A stretch of DNA of 33,441 nucleotides, taken from the NCBI GenBank assembly GCA_031278815.1, contig JAITJS010000032.1:1-33441 (forward strand). Reading direction: 5' to 3'. Of this stretch, positions 15,533-24,282 are shown piece by piece. Origin of the DNA: Treponema sp. (GTDB lineage Bacteria; Spirochaetota; Spirochaetia; Treponematales; Breznakiellaceae). The notes below the pieces were generated by a model. It ran no database searches and was not told the origin of the DNA. It saw only the letters and a list, made by a program, of their open reading frames with translations. The number at the start of each line of letters is the position of its first letter. Position 1 is the first letter of the stretch. Made by a program: the position numbers and the translations under genes.

Positions 15533-16276
15533 TTAGGGCACTAGCCGTAGTTCCGCGCGGAACACAACTGGCCCATCCTGTCGTCGCCCCTCAAAAGCGA
15601 ATCTAGAGCCCTCTTCTGCTCCTTTTAAGGGAGCAGACCATAATTCGGTGATTGCTCCGCCCTTAACCTCACCGAGGTAATTAATATCCAGATGCATGGA
15701 CGATGCCTGTTCCAGGAGTGCTGGGTCGGTAATATCTTGAATCCATTGGATATACCGAGTGTTGTTAACGTGTCTGTTATAGTCGATATCCGAATACGCT
15801 GCCCTTCGCTCCCCAACCTTGTTAAGCCCGTCCCGGACACTGAGGGCGGACATTGCCTTTGGCAAGGCATCAAAGCCCTGGTTCAAAGGGAGCTTTTCCA
15901 CCACTTCATAAGGACGCAGGGGCCTGAGTTTTTCCCTATCCACAATAAGCCAACCGCTTCTCCCCCGAACCAGGGGAGTATCTGACGCATCCCGGATATC
16001 GTAATCCCTAAGGGCAAAGAGCTTTTCCGTCCCCCGAGGCCAAGAACGCAGGGTAAGGGTTTCTCTATACTGAGGCCGCCGGTCAAGGACCACGGATATA
16101 CGAGAGAGTATCCATACCTGGCCGCTTTGGGCCATAGACGCCCTGCCTACGCCCAAGTGCTCTGCATGGTTAATGGAAGCCTCCTGAAAATACTCAAAAA
16201 CCGCCCCTAAGGTGAGCCGATCCGAGGGATCTATATCTTTGAAAGCCACAGAAAACCTGTGTTGCCATATATCCAT
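15533..16276 (-). CDS. Acyl-ACP thioesterase (FatA/FatB-like)
   Basis: A 247-residue double-hotdog protein that hydrolyses acyl-ACP and so releases free fatty acids or sets chain length. Signature features are the N-terminal hotdog helix VFEYFQEASINHAEHLGVG, and the second-domain motif YSDIDYNRHVNN with Asn167 and His169, the residues that position or form the active site in plant and bacterial homologues. GWLIVDREKLRPLRP is typical of the linker strand. Length agrees with bacterial members. The start ATG follows AAGGA by 6 nt. It is cytosolic. Bacterial copies are common in gut anaerobes. Confidence 0.9.
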   Translation of the reverse strand: MDIWQHRFSVAFKDIDPSDRLTLGAVFEYFQEASINHAEHLGVGRASMAQSGQVWILSRISVVLDRRPQYRETLTLRSWPRGTEKLFALRDYDIRDASDTPLVRGRSGWLIVDREKLRPLRPYEVVEKLPLNQGFDALPKAMSALSVRDGLNKVGERRAAYSDIDYNRHVNNTRYIQWIQDITDPALLEQASSMHLDINYLGEVKGGAITELWSAPLKGAEEGSRFAFEGRRQDGPVVFRAELRLVP

Positions 16277-16456
16277 AGTGTATCCTTACGGTATGTTCGA
16301 TTCAGACCGATACTATACTACATCATGGCTTGTGCCCTTGGGTCAATAAGCCCTCTCTCCCCCAGGGCCAGCGCACATAATTTTAAAAACCTAGGCCCCC
16401 TGAAAGCTTCCAGAGGCATAAGGCGCCGGCGTTTACTTTTCAGCAGTAAGGAGGGC

Positions 16457-16795
16457 ATGATGGGGAGCATAAGCATACATGACCTTGCACGGGTCATAGA
16501 TTATCCGGAACAGATAAACGATCCCCGGCGCAGGGCATACGGGAATATCCGGCACAAACCGATAGACCTAATCGTGATAGCCTTTACAGAAGCACGGGGA
16601 GGGGGAAAGAGCGGGGTCGGCGCCAAACGCCGCATGGCGCTTAGGATCAAACACCTTGCAGTGGCTGCTGGTCTGGATTGCACCTGCGGTAGGCGTATTG
16701 GGGGGGCTGCATGGTCAGAGATAAAGGAGCACATCCTTGCGTTTCTACTACTGGCGGGGCGTACTGAGCTATATCGTGGGCTATCTTCCCGATAA
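16457..16795 (+). pseudogene. Internally deleted ISAs1-type transposase remnant
   Basis: The reading from ATG 16457 (GGAGG just upstream) begins like the N-terminal domain of ISAs1/H-repeat-associated transposases: INDPRRRAYGNIRHKPIDLIVIAF. After about 45 residues the typical domain should continue with a cysteine/glycine segment and then the DDE catalytic core. Instead the sequence jumps to KSGVGAKRRM, which resembles the C-terminal tail of the same family, and then continues in unrelated low-quality sequence. It has 112 residues against about 370 for an intact enzyme, with no catalytic residues. I call it a decayed copy with a large internal deletion. Confidence 0.65.
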
Positions 16796-16850
16796 CGCTG
16801 TCAGCTCTCTTCCGACAACCCTGTTAGCTTTCTCCTGACAATGGGTCAGA
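16781..16850. repeat. Three imperfect 23-24 bp tandem repeats
   Basis: Units at 16781-16804, 16805-16827 and 16828-16850 share a pattern like CTNTCTTCCGACAAC.CTGTTAG. The last runs into a GGGTCAGACCC palindrome (16843-16853). They overlap the end of the transposase remnant and may mark the old element boundary. Confidence 0.6.
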
Positions 16851-16920
16851 CCCCCATATTGCCGAACTCACGTTACATACACTTGGTCCCAAGGCTGGCC
16901 AAACGGTTCTTCCATCCTCC

Positions 16921-17652
16921 TCACCACCGTTGAGGCTTCCACGACTCAGGGGTGGCGCTAATATGTACCGTGTCCCCTGACTGTTCCAGCACATACAGAC
17001 CCTTCTTTAGGGCGTAGTTCTTGACATCGTCCCCGATAATCCCTCCGGCTATGGCTCCCAGATACTCCCGCTTGTCATGATGAGCGTCAGCATACACCCG
17101 CAGCGTTTCCATACGGTTGATATGGTCATTGACATCCTCAATTGAGGGATCCGCTTTAATCTCCACCGCCAACATGCAGTCGCCATTTTCAAGCAGCACG
17201 TCAACTTCCGCAAGGGTTCTGCCGGTGTTCGGGTCTTTGTACTTGACCCGGGTGTTGGTTCGGCTAAAGGTATACCCCCGTGCGGTGAACTTTTCCAGCA
17301 CATTGGGAGAGACTAAATGCTCAATCAACTCACCGAAGCGGTTACCGAGTTTTCCGATTGCCTGGTTAAGTTCCCGGCTCATGGTGGCTATGGTTCGGTC
17401 GGTTTGGGCACGTGATTCTTGAAAGAGCCGATCGGTTTCGGCTTTCGACTCTCGAAAGAGCCGATCGGTCTCCTCCAGTTGCCGGTCGGTTTCCTTGCCG
17501 TCATCCCGCAGTTCCCGGATAAGCCGGTCGGTCTCCTTCATTCTTCGGTCGGCTTCCTGTTGAGCCTCCTTCAGTTGCTGGCGGTTCTCCATGAGCGCCG
17601 CCCATACCTGCTCGAAATTCAACCCCATTTGGGGTTGTATTATTTCTGCCAT
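16921..17652 (-). CDS. DUF3782-type coiled-coil PD-(D/E)XK nuclease-fold protein
   Basis: A 243-residue protein. Residues about 20-100 are a charged coiled coil built from repeats of the form ETDRLFRES (at least five ETDR/QTDR units). The C-terminal half is a restriction-endonuclease-like fold. The candidate catalytic set is Asp151 in LAEVDVLLENGD plus Glu164 and Lys166 in AVEIKAD, with Glu109 in a preceding helix. No partner methylase or toxin-antitoxin gene is next to it. The family occurs in many copies in some treponemes and cyanobacteria, and its role is unsettled. It lies between two transposase remnants, which suggests it arrived with or was rearranged by a mobile element. Confidence 0.82.
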   Translation of the reverse strand: MAEIIQPQMGLNFEQVWAALMENRQQLKEAQQEADRRMKETDRLIRELRDDGKETDRQLEETDRLFRESKAETDRLFQESRAQTDRTIATMSRELNQAIGKLGNRFGELIEHLVSPNVLEKFTARGYTFSRTNTRVKYKDPNTGRTLAEVDVLLENGDCMLAVEIKADPSIEDVNDHINRMETLRVYADAHHDKREYLGAIAGGIIGDDVKNYALKKGLYVLEQSGDTVHISATPESWKPQRW

Positions 17653-18042
17653 AGTAGCCTCCTATACGCATAGGTTAATCATACATGAATTCGACAGAAG
17701 AAATCCCGGCTCACAGGTTGAGCACAGCCGATGCCGGCGCCTTGCCAATTTCCTGCAACTAACCTGAACCTCAGGTAAAAAATCTACGCCAGAGCGAAGA
17801 CATCCGGCTTTTTCTTACCCCTGATCCGGACGGATCATGCACCTTGAAGGAAGATGGCGTTACACCGGCTGAGGAAAATGAAGATAGGAAAGAAAGGGGT
17901 CGGTGCCAAACGGCGTATGATGCACGCTGCCCTGGATTCGGGTTTCCTGTATGAGGCCTTGTTCTTAGCGTAAACGCCGATGCCCTGGCCAGAGGCAGCC
18001 ACCCAATTTACCCGCCCCAGGCCCTTGTGTTAGTATTAAAAG
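17653..18042. other. Intergenic region before xdhA
   Basis: This holds two small hairpins (ACCTGA..TCAGGT near 17760 and TGATCCG-GA-CGGATCA at 17822-17837) and the transposase tail fragment at 17878-17973. No clear promoter or ribosome binding site for xdhA is visible. Confidence 0.5.
17878..17973 (+). pseudogene. C-terminal fragment of an ISAs1-type transposase
   Basis: The 31-codon frame from ATG 17878 reads KKGVGAKRRMM and ends in SGFLYEALFLA, close to the usual transposase C-terminus of a basic GxxAKR stretch followed by a short hydrophobic tail. Its DNA at 17887-17919 matches 16604-16636 at 28 of 33 positions, so two copies of the same element contributed to the locus. Confidence 0.5.
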
Positions 18043-20331
18043 ATGAGCATCGGACAAAGCGTTCCCCGAGTTGACGCCTATGAAAAGGTTACCGGCAGGG
18101 CTAAATATACCGACGACCTGGTTGAGCGGCATGCCCTTATTGGGAAGGTCCTCCATGCATCTATTGCCCACGGACTGGTAATCCGCATAGATACGACCGA
18201 GGCTGCCCAGATCCCTGGAGTGGTCCGGATCTTTACCTGCTTTGAGGTGCCGGATATCCCCTTCCCCACTGCCGGGCACCCCTGGTCAACGGATCCGGCT
18301 CATCAAGATCCGGCAGACCGTAAACTCTTAAACCGCCGGGTCCGGCTTTACGGAGATGACATTGCCGCGGTGGTGGCAGCGGACGAAGTAGCCGCTACCC
18401 GGGCCCTGCGGGCCATCAAGGTGGACTACGAGCCCTATCCTATCCTGCTCACCCCAGAAGCAGCAATGCAGGAAGGGGCCCCGTTGATCCACGAGGGCTG
18501 CCCCGGTAATGTGCTCAAGCATACCGCGCTGGAAGAAGGGGATTTTGAAGCCGCGATTCAGGAGCCTGGGCTCCTGCACTTTGAAGAGACCTATGAAACC
18601 CCGTCGGTGCAGCACTGTCATCTTGAACCGGTGGTATCCTTTGCCTACATGGAAAACAGTCGGTTGGTGGTGGTCTCCTCTACCCAAATTCCCCATATTG
18701 TACGGCGCATTGTAGCCCAAGCCCTGGGCCTGCCCTGGGGTCAGGTGCGGATCATCAAGCCCTTTGTAGGGGGCGGCTTTGGTAACAAACAGGATGCCCT
18801 CTATGAGCCCCTCAATGCCTACCTCTCCCTGAGTTTAGGGGGGCGCCTGGTGAAGCTGGAATTAAGCCGGGAGGAGGTCTTTTTTGCCACCCGGGTGCGG
18901 CACGGGATGCAGATCCGCCTCTCCTCATACTTGCGTCCCAATGGCAGGCTGGTGGCCCGGCAGTATAGGGCATACGCCAACCAAGGGGCCTATGGTTCCC
19001 ACGGACATAGCATTGCCGCCAAAGGAACCAACGTGTTCCGACAGTTGTACCAGGATGAAAAGGCCCGAAAGGTTGCCATTTTTACCGTCTATACGAACAC
19101 CGCTACTGCCGGGGCTATGCGGGGATACGGTACCCCCCAGGCGGTGTTTGCCATTGAATCCCACATGGACGATATGGCCAAGGCCCTTAACCTGGACCCT
19201 ATCGAATTCCGTTTTATGAACCTCATGCCCCAGGGCTTTCAGGATCCCTTTTCCAAGAATGTCAACTATTTTGACTCCTTTCATCAGTGTGTGGAACAGG
19301 GCAAAGCCTATATACACTGGGAGGAGAAACGGCAGGCCTATCAGCATCAGACCGGCCCCCTGCGGCGGGGAGTGGGTATGGCCCTGTTTTGGTACAATAC
19401 CGGGGTATGGCCTATTTCCATTGAAGTGTCCTCCTGCAGGATGGTATTGAATCAGGACGGAAGCGTGCAGATCCAACTGGGGGAAACGGAAATCGGCCAA
19501 GGGGCGGATACGATCTTTGCCCAGATGACCAGCGAAACCTTAGGGGTTCCCTTTGAACAGGTACATGTGATAAGCACCCAGGACACGGACATTACCCCCT
19601 TTGGTACCGGAGCTTATGGGTCCCGTCAAAGCTATGTGGGGGGCATGGCAGTGCAGAAGACTGCGCTGCTGCTCAAGGAAAAGATCCTCTGCCTTGCGGA
19701 GACCTACACGGGGATGCAAGCATCCGCGCTGGATATCAGCGCAGGAACCATCCTCTTGAAGTCCCTCCATAACAAGCCCTTGATGAGCCTGGGAGAACTG
19801 GCCACTGAGGTGCTCTACAGCCCGATCCATGCGGAACACCTCACCGCAGAAACCACGCTGCAGGCCAAGAGCAATGCCTACAGTTTCGGCTGCGCCTTTG
19901 CGGAGGTCGAGGTGGACCTCCCTTTGGGAAAGGTCCGGCTCCTGGATATGATCAACCTGCATGACTGCGGCAGGCTGCTCAATCCCCAGCTTGCCCAGGC
20001 CCAGGTGCATGGGGGCATGAGTATGGCTATTGGGTACGGCCTCTCAGAACAGCTCATCTATGATCCCAAGACCGGCAGGCTCTTAAACGGTACGTTTCTG
20101 GATTACAAGCTGGCTACCATCATGGATCATCCCCGCCTAGCTACGGCGTTTGTGGAAAACTATGAACCTACCGGCGCGTACGGCAGTAAAGCCTTGGGAG
20201 AACCTCCGGCTGTACCAGGAGCTCCGGCGATTCGTAATGCGGTCCTCCATGCCACAGGGGTGGGGATACCCCGCATTCCGCTTACGCCTCATGTGTTAGT
20301 ACCTGCCTTTAAGCAAGCTGGGCTTATATGA
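18043..20331 (+). CDS. xdhA: Xanthine dehydrogenase molybdopterin-binding subunit
   Basis: A 762-residue protein of the xanthine oxidase family that hydroxylates hypoxanthine or xanthine at a molybdenum centre. Motifs are VGGGFGNKQD (243-251), AMRGYGTPQ (358-366, carrying the arginine that faces the substrate), GETEIGQGAD (the glutamine near Mo), GTGAYGSRQSYVGG and the catalytic glutamate Glu720 in LGEPPAVPGAPA. Length fits the three-subunit E. coli-type enzyme. No ribosome binding site precedes the ATG. The N-terminus SIGQSVPRVDAYEKVTG is the normal family start, so the position should be right. It leads the operon xdhA-xdhB-xdhC. In anaerobes such enzymes can also run in reverse and reduce urate. 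Confidence 0.95.
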   Translation: MSIGQSVPRVDAYEKVTGRAKYTDDLVERHALIGKVLHASIAHGLVIRIDTTEAAQIPGVVRIFTCFEVPDIPFPTAGHPWSTDPAHQDPADRKLLNRRVRLYGDDIAAVVAADEVAATRALRAIKVDYEPYPILLTPEAAMQEGAPLIHEGCPGNVLKHTALEEGDFEAAIQEPGLLHFEETYETPSVQHCHLEPVVSFAYMENSRLVVVSSTQIPHIVRRIVAQALGLPWGQVRIIKPFVGGGFGNKQDALYEPLNAYLSLSLGGRLVKLELSREEVFFATRVRHGMQIRLSSYLRPNGRLVARQYRAYANQGAYGSHGHSIAAKGTNVFRQLYQDEKARKVAIFTVYTNTATAGAMRGYGTPQAVFAIESHMDDMAKALNLDPIEFRFMNLMPQGFQDPFSKNVNYFDSFHQCVEQGKAYIHWEEKRQAYQHQTGPLRRGVGMALFWYNTGVWPISIEVSSCRMVLNQDGSVQIQLGETEIGQGADTIFAQMTSETLGVPFEQVHVISTQDTDITPFGTGAYGSRQSYVGGMAVQKTALLLKEKILCLAETYTGMQASALDISAGTILLKSLHNKPLMSLGELATEVLYSPIHAEHLTAETTLQAKSNAYSFGCAFAEVEVDLPLGKVRLLDMINLHDCGRLLNPQLAQAQVHGGMSMAIGYGLSEQLIYDPKTGRLLNGTFLDYKLATIMDHPRLATAFVENYEPTGAYGSKALGEPPAVPGAPAIRNAVLHATGVGIPRIPLTPHVLVPAFKQAGLI

Positions 20332-20371
20332 TACAGGGCGTATATACAAGAAACTGAAGGGGAAGCAAAGG

Positions 20372-21253
20372 ATGTATGATATAGCAGCTTTATATGAAGC
20401 GGAGACCCTGGAACACGCCCTTGCCCTCTTGGAGGAACACCCGGAGGCCCGGATCATCGCGGGGGGAAGCGATGTGCTGATTCAAGTGCGGGAGGGCAGG
20501 CTTGCCGGGTCAGTGCTGGTGAGTATACAGAAACTGGATACCCTCCGGGGCATAGCCCTTGAAGAAGACGGGGCTATCCGCATTGGGGCGCTCACCAGTT
20601 TTTCCCAGATTGCCCAAGACCCCTTGATCCAAACGCATCTGGCCGTACTGGGGGAAGCGGTTTCCTTGATCGGGGGACCCCAGATACGGAATATCGGTAC
20701 TATAGGCGGGAACACCTGTAATGGGGTAAGCTCTGCAGACAGCGCGGCTACCCTCATGGCCTTGGATGCGATCATGGAATACCAGGGGTCTGGGGGAATA
20801 CGCCAGGTCCCCATACAAGCCCATTATGTGGCCGCAGGAAAAACCGCCCTGGCTCAGGCTGAACTGCTCACCGCCATACGGATCCCCCAGGAAAGCTACC
20901 GGTGCTGTTACGGGCATTACCTGAAATATGCCATGCGTAATGCCATGGATATCGCCACCCTGGGTTGTTCGGTGAATGTGCGCCTTACCGAGGATAAGGG
21001 GTGTCTGGAACGGGTCCGCATCGGCTTTGGGGTGGCAGGTCCAGTACCCATGCGTGCCCTCCATGCAGAAGCCGCGGTCAAGGGGCAGCGGGTAAGCGGA
21101 GAGACCCTGGATGCGGCAGGTAAAGCAGCCCTCATGGATGTACAGCCCCGTTCAAGCTGGCGGGCAAGCCGGGACTTGCGCTTACATCTGGTGGAAGAGC
21201 TGACCAAACGGGCCTTAGGGTGTTCCATACGCCATGCAGGAGGTATGCTATGA
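20372..21253 (+). CDS. xdhB: Xanthine dehydrogenase FAD-binding subunit
   Basis: A 293-residue CO-dehydrogenase flavoprotein-type FAD subunit that carries electrons from the iron-sulfur clusters to NAD+. FAD-contacting segments are AGGSDVLIQVREG (about 31) and IGGPQIRNIGTIGGNTCNG (about 107-125). GVAGPVPMRA lies near the start of the C-terminal domain. The gene starts 40 bp after xdhA with GAAGGGGA upstream, and its stop overlaps the xdhC start as ATGA, so translation is coupled. Standard length. Confidence 0.94.
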   Translation: MYDIAALYEAETLEHALALLEEHPEARIIAGGSDVLIQVREGRLAGSVLVSIQKLDTLRGIALEEDGAIRIGALTSFSQIAQDPLIQTHLAVLGEAVSLIGGPQIRNIGTIGGNTCNGVSSADSAATLMALDAIMEYQGSGGIRQVPIQAHYVAAGKTALAQAELLTAIRIPQESYRCCYGHYLKYAMRNAMDIATLGCSVNVRLTEDKGCLERVRIGFGVAGPVPMRALHAEAAVKGQRVSGETLDAAGKAALMDVQPRSSWRASRDLRLHLVEELTKRALGCSIRHAGGML

Positions 21254-21741
21254 GCCGTAGACAATGGGCGGTGGTTCGTTGTGTCATCAATGGGAACGCG
21301 AGGGAGACCGTGGTGGATGTACGGGCCTCTTTAGCGGATATGCTTCGCTCTGAGTACCGGCTGACCAGTGTAAAGAAAGGTTGTGAAGTGGGGGAGTGCG
21401 GGGCCTGTACGGTGCTCATCAATGGGGAATCTTTTAATGCCTGCATTTACCTTGCGGTCTGGGCAGATGGCAAGGAAATCCGCACCCTCGAAGGGGTGAG
21501 CAAACCAGATGGGGAGCTTTCTGTGGTACAACGGGCTTTTGTTGAGGAAGGGGCCATACAATGTGGGTTCTGCACCCCTGGGTTCGTGATGACTGCGGAA
21601 GAGATTGCCGCTCATGGAAAAGGCTACCGCGATGAAGAACTACGGAAACTGCTTTCCGGTCATTTGTGCCGTTGTACGGGCTATGAGAATATCCTCAAGG
21701 CGGTGAAGCGGGTTGCCGGCATCGGGCCAGAGGTCAAGTAA
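21250..21741 (+). CDS. xdhC: Xanthine dehydrogenase 2Fe-2S subunit
   Basis: The 163-residue subunit holds two [2Fe-2S] clusters that pass electrons from Mo to FAD. The plant-ferredoxin-like cluster uses Cys45, Cys50, Cys53 and Cys65 (GCEVGECGACTV). The second uses Cys105, Cys108, Cys140 and Cys142 (CGFCTPG and LCRCTGY). I begin at ATG 21250, which overlaps the xdhB stop by 4 nt with AGGAGG just upstream. The longer frame from 21220 would lie inside xdhB. The subunit name follows the E. coli XdhABC scheme. It is not the unrelated XdhC chaperone. Confidence 0.95.
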   Translation: MSRRQWAVVRCVINGNARETVVDVRASLADMLRSEYRLTSVKKGCEVGECGACTVLINGESFNACIYLAVWADGKEIRTLEGVSKPDGELSVVQRAFVEEGAIQCGFCTPGFVMTAEEIAAHGKGYRDEELRKLLSGHLCRCTGYENILKAVKRVAGIGPEVK

Positions 21742-21826
21742 GCATATCCGGCCTGAGTGGGGTACTTTCAGGGCTTTTTCTAGCCGATAGTATGTTTATT
21801 AAAATAAAGAAAAAAGGAATAACACC

Positions 21827-22438
21827 ATGATAAGTATATACCGACTGCGCGCTCTTCTGGTTTTGGGCTGTTTCTTGACCGCCTCCTTAGGAATGGCCCA
21901 AACCGGCCCTGAGGAGCGGGATGTTCCTCAGGCTGGGGAGGAGGTACCCAACACGGGTAATGCGGAAAAAAAGCCGGAACTTCCCCGGGTATACCGGAAA
22001 CTTTCCCTGGGTATGGGCCTGGAAGACCTCAAAGAGGCATTGAAACAGGATGAGTTCTTTAATTTTCGGGGAGACCGGGATGTTTCGTTCCTGCCCCTGG
22101 GGGAGCAGAACCTGGTTGAAACCACGGGTTTTTCCTTCATCAAGCGGGCCCTTTTTCAGCTCCGTTCAGGGAAAGTCTTTGTCATGGCCTTTACCATGAA
22201 TAGGGAACTGATGGATCATTATTCGATCTTCACGGTCTTTGTAGAAAAATACGGTGAGCCGGATTTTCTTGACCCGAAGCAAGCGGTTTGGGAATCCGCA
22301 AATACGAGAATCGCCATTGAACGGCCTTTGACGGTAACATATATAGATATGCAGGTGTTTAATGAACTGCTCGATACCGCTCAAACAAAAGCATCTCAGG
22401 AATTCCAGATACGAGAGGATTTTTTGAATGACTTTTAG
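21827..22438 (+). CDS. Exported protein of unknown function
   Basis: A 203-residue protein. Residues 1-24 form a clear signal peptide (hydrophobic LLVLGCFLTASLGMAQ). An acidic, proline-containing linker (about 25-50) follows, then a compact domain starting at KLSLGMGLEDLKEALK. This opening recalls small secreted domains in which a short G.....L...L segment begins an alpha/beta fold, but I cannot place the family. A ribosome binding site (AAAGGAA) precedes the ATG. Its 3' end overlaps the DUF192 gene by 11 nt, which implies coupled translation. It is in the same orientation as xdhABC after an 85-bp gap, so it may share the transcript. Confidence 0.8.
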   Translation: MISIYRLRALLVLGCFLTASLGMAQTGPEERDVPQAGEEVPNTGNAEKKPELPRVYRKLSLGMGLEDLKEALKQDEFFNFRGDRDVSFLPLGEQNLVETTGFSFIKRALFQLRSGKVFVMAFTMNRELMDHYSIFTVFVEKYGEPDFLDPKQAVWESANTRIAIERPLTVTYIDMQVFNELLDTAQTKASQEFQIREDFLNDF

Positions 22439-22931
22439 GGGCCTTTTCCGTATTGTTCGGGCGGTCACTCTTCACCAGGGGATCCAGTTCTGGATAGGCC
22501 TGAGTTGCTGCCTTTGTTTTGCCTTGGTCGGGGTTAATTGTATGCCTCGAAGTTTGGCTTTTGAAACCAGGGAATTAACCATTGAGACCACCCAAGGGGC
22601 GAGGGTACCGATTAGTGCGGAGATTGCCCGGACCGATCAGGAGCGCTCCCAGGGCCTTATGAACCGAAAGACCCTCGCCGATGGCAAGGGGATGCTCTTT
22701 GTCTTTGAAAAAGATCAGATCCTGTCGTTCTGGATGAAAAACACCCTCATTCCCCTCTCTATCGCTTTTATTTCCTCTGAAGGGAGGATCCTGGAAATCC
22801 ACGATATGGAACCCGGGGATATGAACCCCCTCCATTCAAGCCGCTCGGCCCGGTACGCCCTAGAGACCCCCCGGTCCTGGTTCAACCGGGCCGGGGTTAC
22901 GGTTGGGGACATCCTGCAGGTGGAATGGTAG
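22428..22931 (+). CDS. DUF192 family exported protein
   Basis: A 167-residue protein with an N-terminal hydrophobic segment (about residues 18-36, ending ALVGVNC, possibly lipidated) and a DUF192 domain from about 45. Domain marks are RTDQERSQGLMNRKTL, GMLFVFEKDQILSFWMKNTLIPLSIAFIS and GDMNPLHSSRSARYALETP. DUF192 proteins are small beta-barrel proteins found on the outside of the membrane, and no biochemical role is established to my knowledge. It overlaps the preceding gene and stands 6 bp before the guanine deaminase start, so it belongs to the purine operon by position. Confidence 0.88.
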   Translation: MTFRGLFRIVRAVTLHQGIQFWIGLSCCLCFALVGVNCMPRSLAFETRELTIETTQGARVPISAEIARTDQERSQGLMNRKTLADGKGMLFVFEKDQILSFWMKNTLIPLSIAFISSEGRILEIHDMEPGDMNPLHSSRSARYALETPRSWFNRAGVTVGDILQVEW

Positions 22932-22937
22932 CGTACC

Positions 22938-24248
22938 GTGGAATACCCTAATTTTGTTCTGCACGGGGATATTTGTTATAGCCAAACCAAGCATTCCCTG
23001 GCTACTGCGGAAAACAGCTTCCTGGTTTGTGCAGCAGGGAAATCCGCCGGGGTATTTTCCCACCTACCCCCTGAGTATAAACTCTTTCCCTGTATAGACT
23101 ATACCGGAAAGCTCATCATACCGGGCCTGGTGGACCTGCACATGCACGCCCCCCAATTTGCCTTCAGAAGCCTAGGGATGGATCTGGAGCTTCTGGACTG
23201 GCTTGAAACCCGGGCTTTTCCTGAGGAAGCGAAATACCAGGATAGGAGCTACGCGCTGAGGGCCTATACGACCTTGGTAGAAGATTTACAGCAAGGGCCC
23301 AATACCCGGATCTGCCTCTTCGGAACGGTCCATGTACCGGCTACCCTCCTTTTGATGGATCTCCTGGAGAACTCAGGGCTGGTGTGTATGGTGGGTAAGG
23401 TCAACATGGACCGCAACAGCCCGGATACCCTGAGGGAACAGGACGCTGCCAGTGCAGCGGCCTCAACCCAGGAATGGCTCGAACAGTGCACGCCCTACCA
23501 GCACTGTAAACCTATCCTGACTCCTCGCTTTATTCCCTCTTGTACCGATGAATTGATGCGCCGCTTATCCGCGATACAGCAGCACTATGGGCTTCCCCTC
23601 CAATCCCATCTATCGGAGAATCTCCGGGAAATCGCCTGGGTTAAGGAACTGTGTCCTGAGAGTAGCTGCTATGGGGACGCCTATACCCGGTTTGATCTCT
23701 TTGGGGGCGGTGTACCGACAATTATGGCCCACTGTGTTTATTCCGGGGACGAAGAAATCGCCCTGATGCAGAGCCGAGGGGTCTATGTGGCCCATTGCCC
23801 CCAGTCCAATATGAACCTTTCTTCAGGGATAGCACCGGCACGGCGCTATCTTGAGGCAGGGCTTGCTATGGGTTTGGGAAGTGATGTGGCAGGAGGAGTG
23901 CATACCTCAATTTTTCGAGCCATGAGCGATGCTATTGGAGTTTCCAAGCTACGCCAATGCAGGGGAGCAGGAGATGAAGCGCCCCTTACTTTGGAGGAAG
24001 TCTTTTACTTGGGCACCCAAGGAGGGGGTTCTTTTTTTGGCCAGGTTGGGTCTTTTGAGGCAGGGTATGAATTTGACGCCCTGGTTATGGAAGATCCCCA
24101 CCCGGTTCCTCCCTTTCCGCTGACCCTGCGGGAACGGCTTGAGCGGGTACTGTGGTGTTCGGATGAGCGGGCTATCCTGAAGAAATACGTCCGTGGCATA
24201 CCCTTACCTCGTTCCATCGGTACAGATCCTTTTCCACCAGCCCTATGA
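22938..24248 (+). CDS. guaD: Guanine deaminase
   Basis: A 436-residue metal-dependent amidohydrolase that turns guanine into xanthine and ammonia. The start codon is GTG, 6 bp after the DUF192 stop. The hallmark segment is DLHMHAPQFAFRSLGMDLELLDWL, holding the zinc ligands His68 and His70. His224 (QSHLSEN), His265 (MAHCVYS) and Asp316 (GLGSDVAGG) complete the site. NMNLSSG is also typical. Length fits GuaD. Together with xdhABC upstream it would take guanine to xanthine and then to urate, or the reverse for the dehydrogenase step. No ribosome binding site is obvious, so translation may be coupled to the preceding gene. Confidence 0.94.
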   Translation: MEYPNFVLHGDICYSQTKHSLATAENSFLVCAAGKSAGVFSHLPPEYKLFPCIDYTGKLIIPGLVDLHMHAPQFAFRSLGMDLELLDWLETRAFPEEAKYQDRSYALRAYTTLVEDLQQGPNTRICLFGTVHVPATLLLMDLLENSGLVCMVGKVNMDRNSPDTLREQDAASAAASTQEWLEQCTPYQHCKPILTPRFIPSCTDELMRRLSAIQQHYGLPLQSHLSENLREIAWVKELCPESSCYGDAYTRFDLFGGGVPTIMAHCVYSGDEEIALMQSRGVYVAHCPQSNMNLSSGIAPARRYLEAGLAMGLGSDVAGGVHTSIFRAMSDAIGVSKLRQCRGAGDEAPLTLEEVFYLGTQGGGSFFGQVGSFEAGYEFDALVMEDPHPVPPFPLTLRERLERVLWCSDERAILKKYVRGIPLPRSIGTDPFPPAL

Positions 24249-24282
24249 CGGTCCTGCGGACTGCTTCGACCTTGCCCTCAAA

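Noticed and set aside
18925-19500. Long minus-strand frame within xdhA
   Set aside because: Antisense to a well-supported enzyme gene with strong codon constraint; no start signal.
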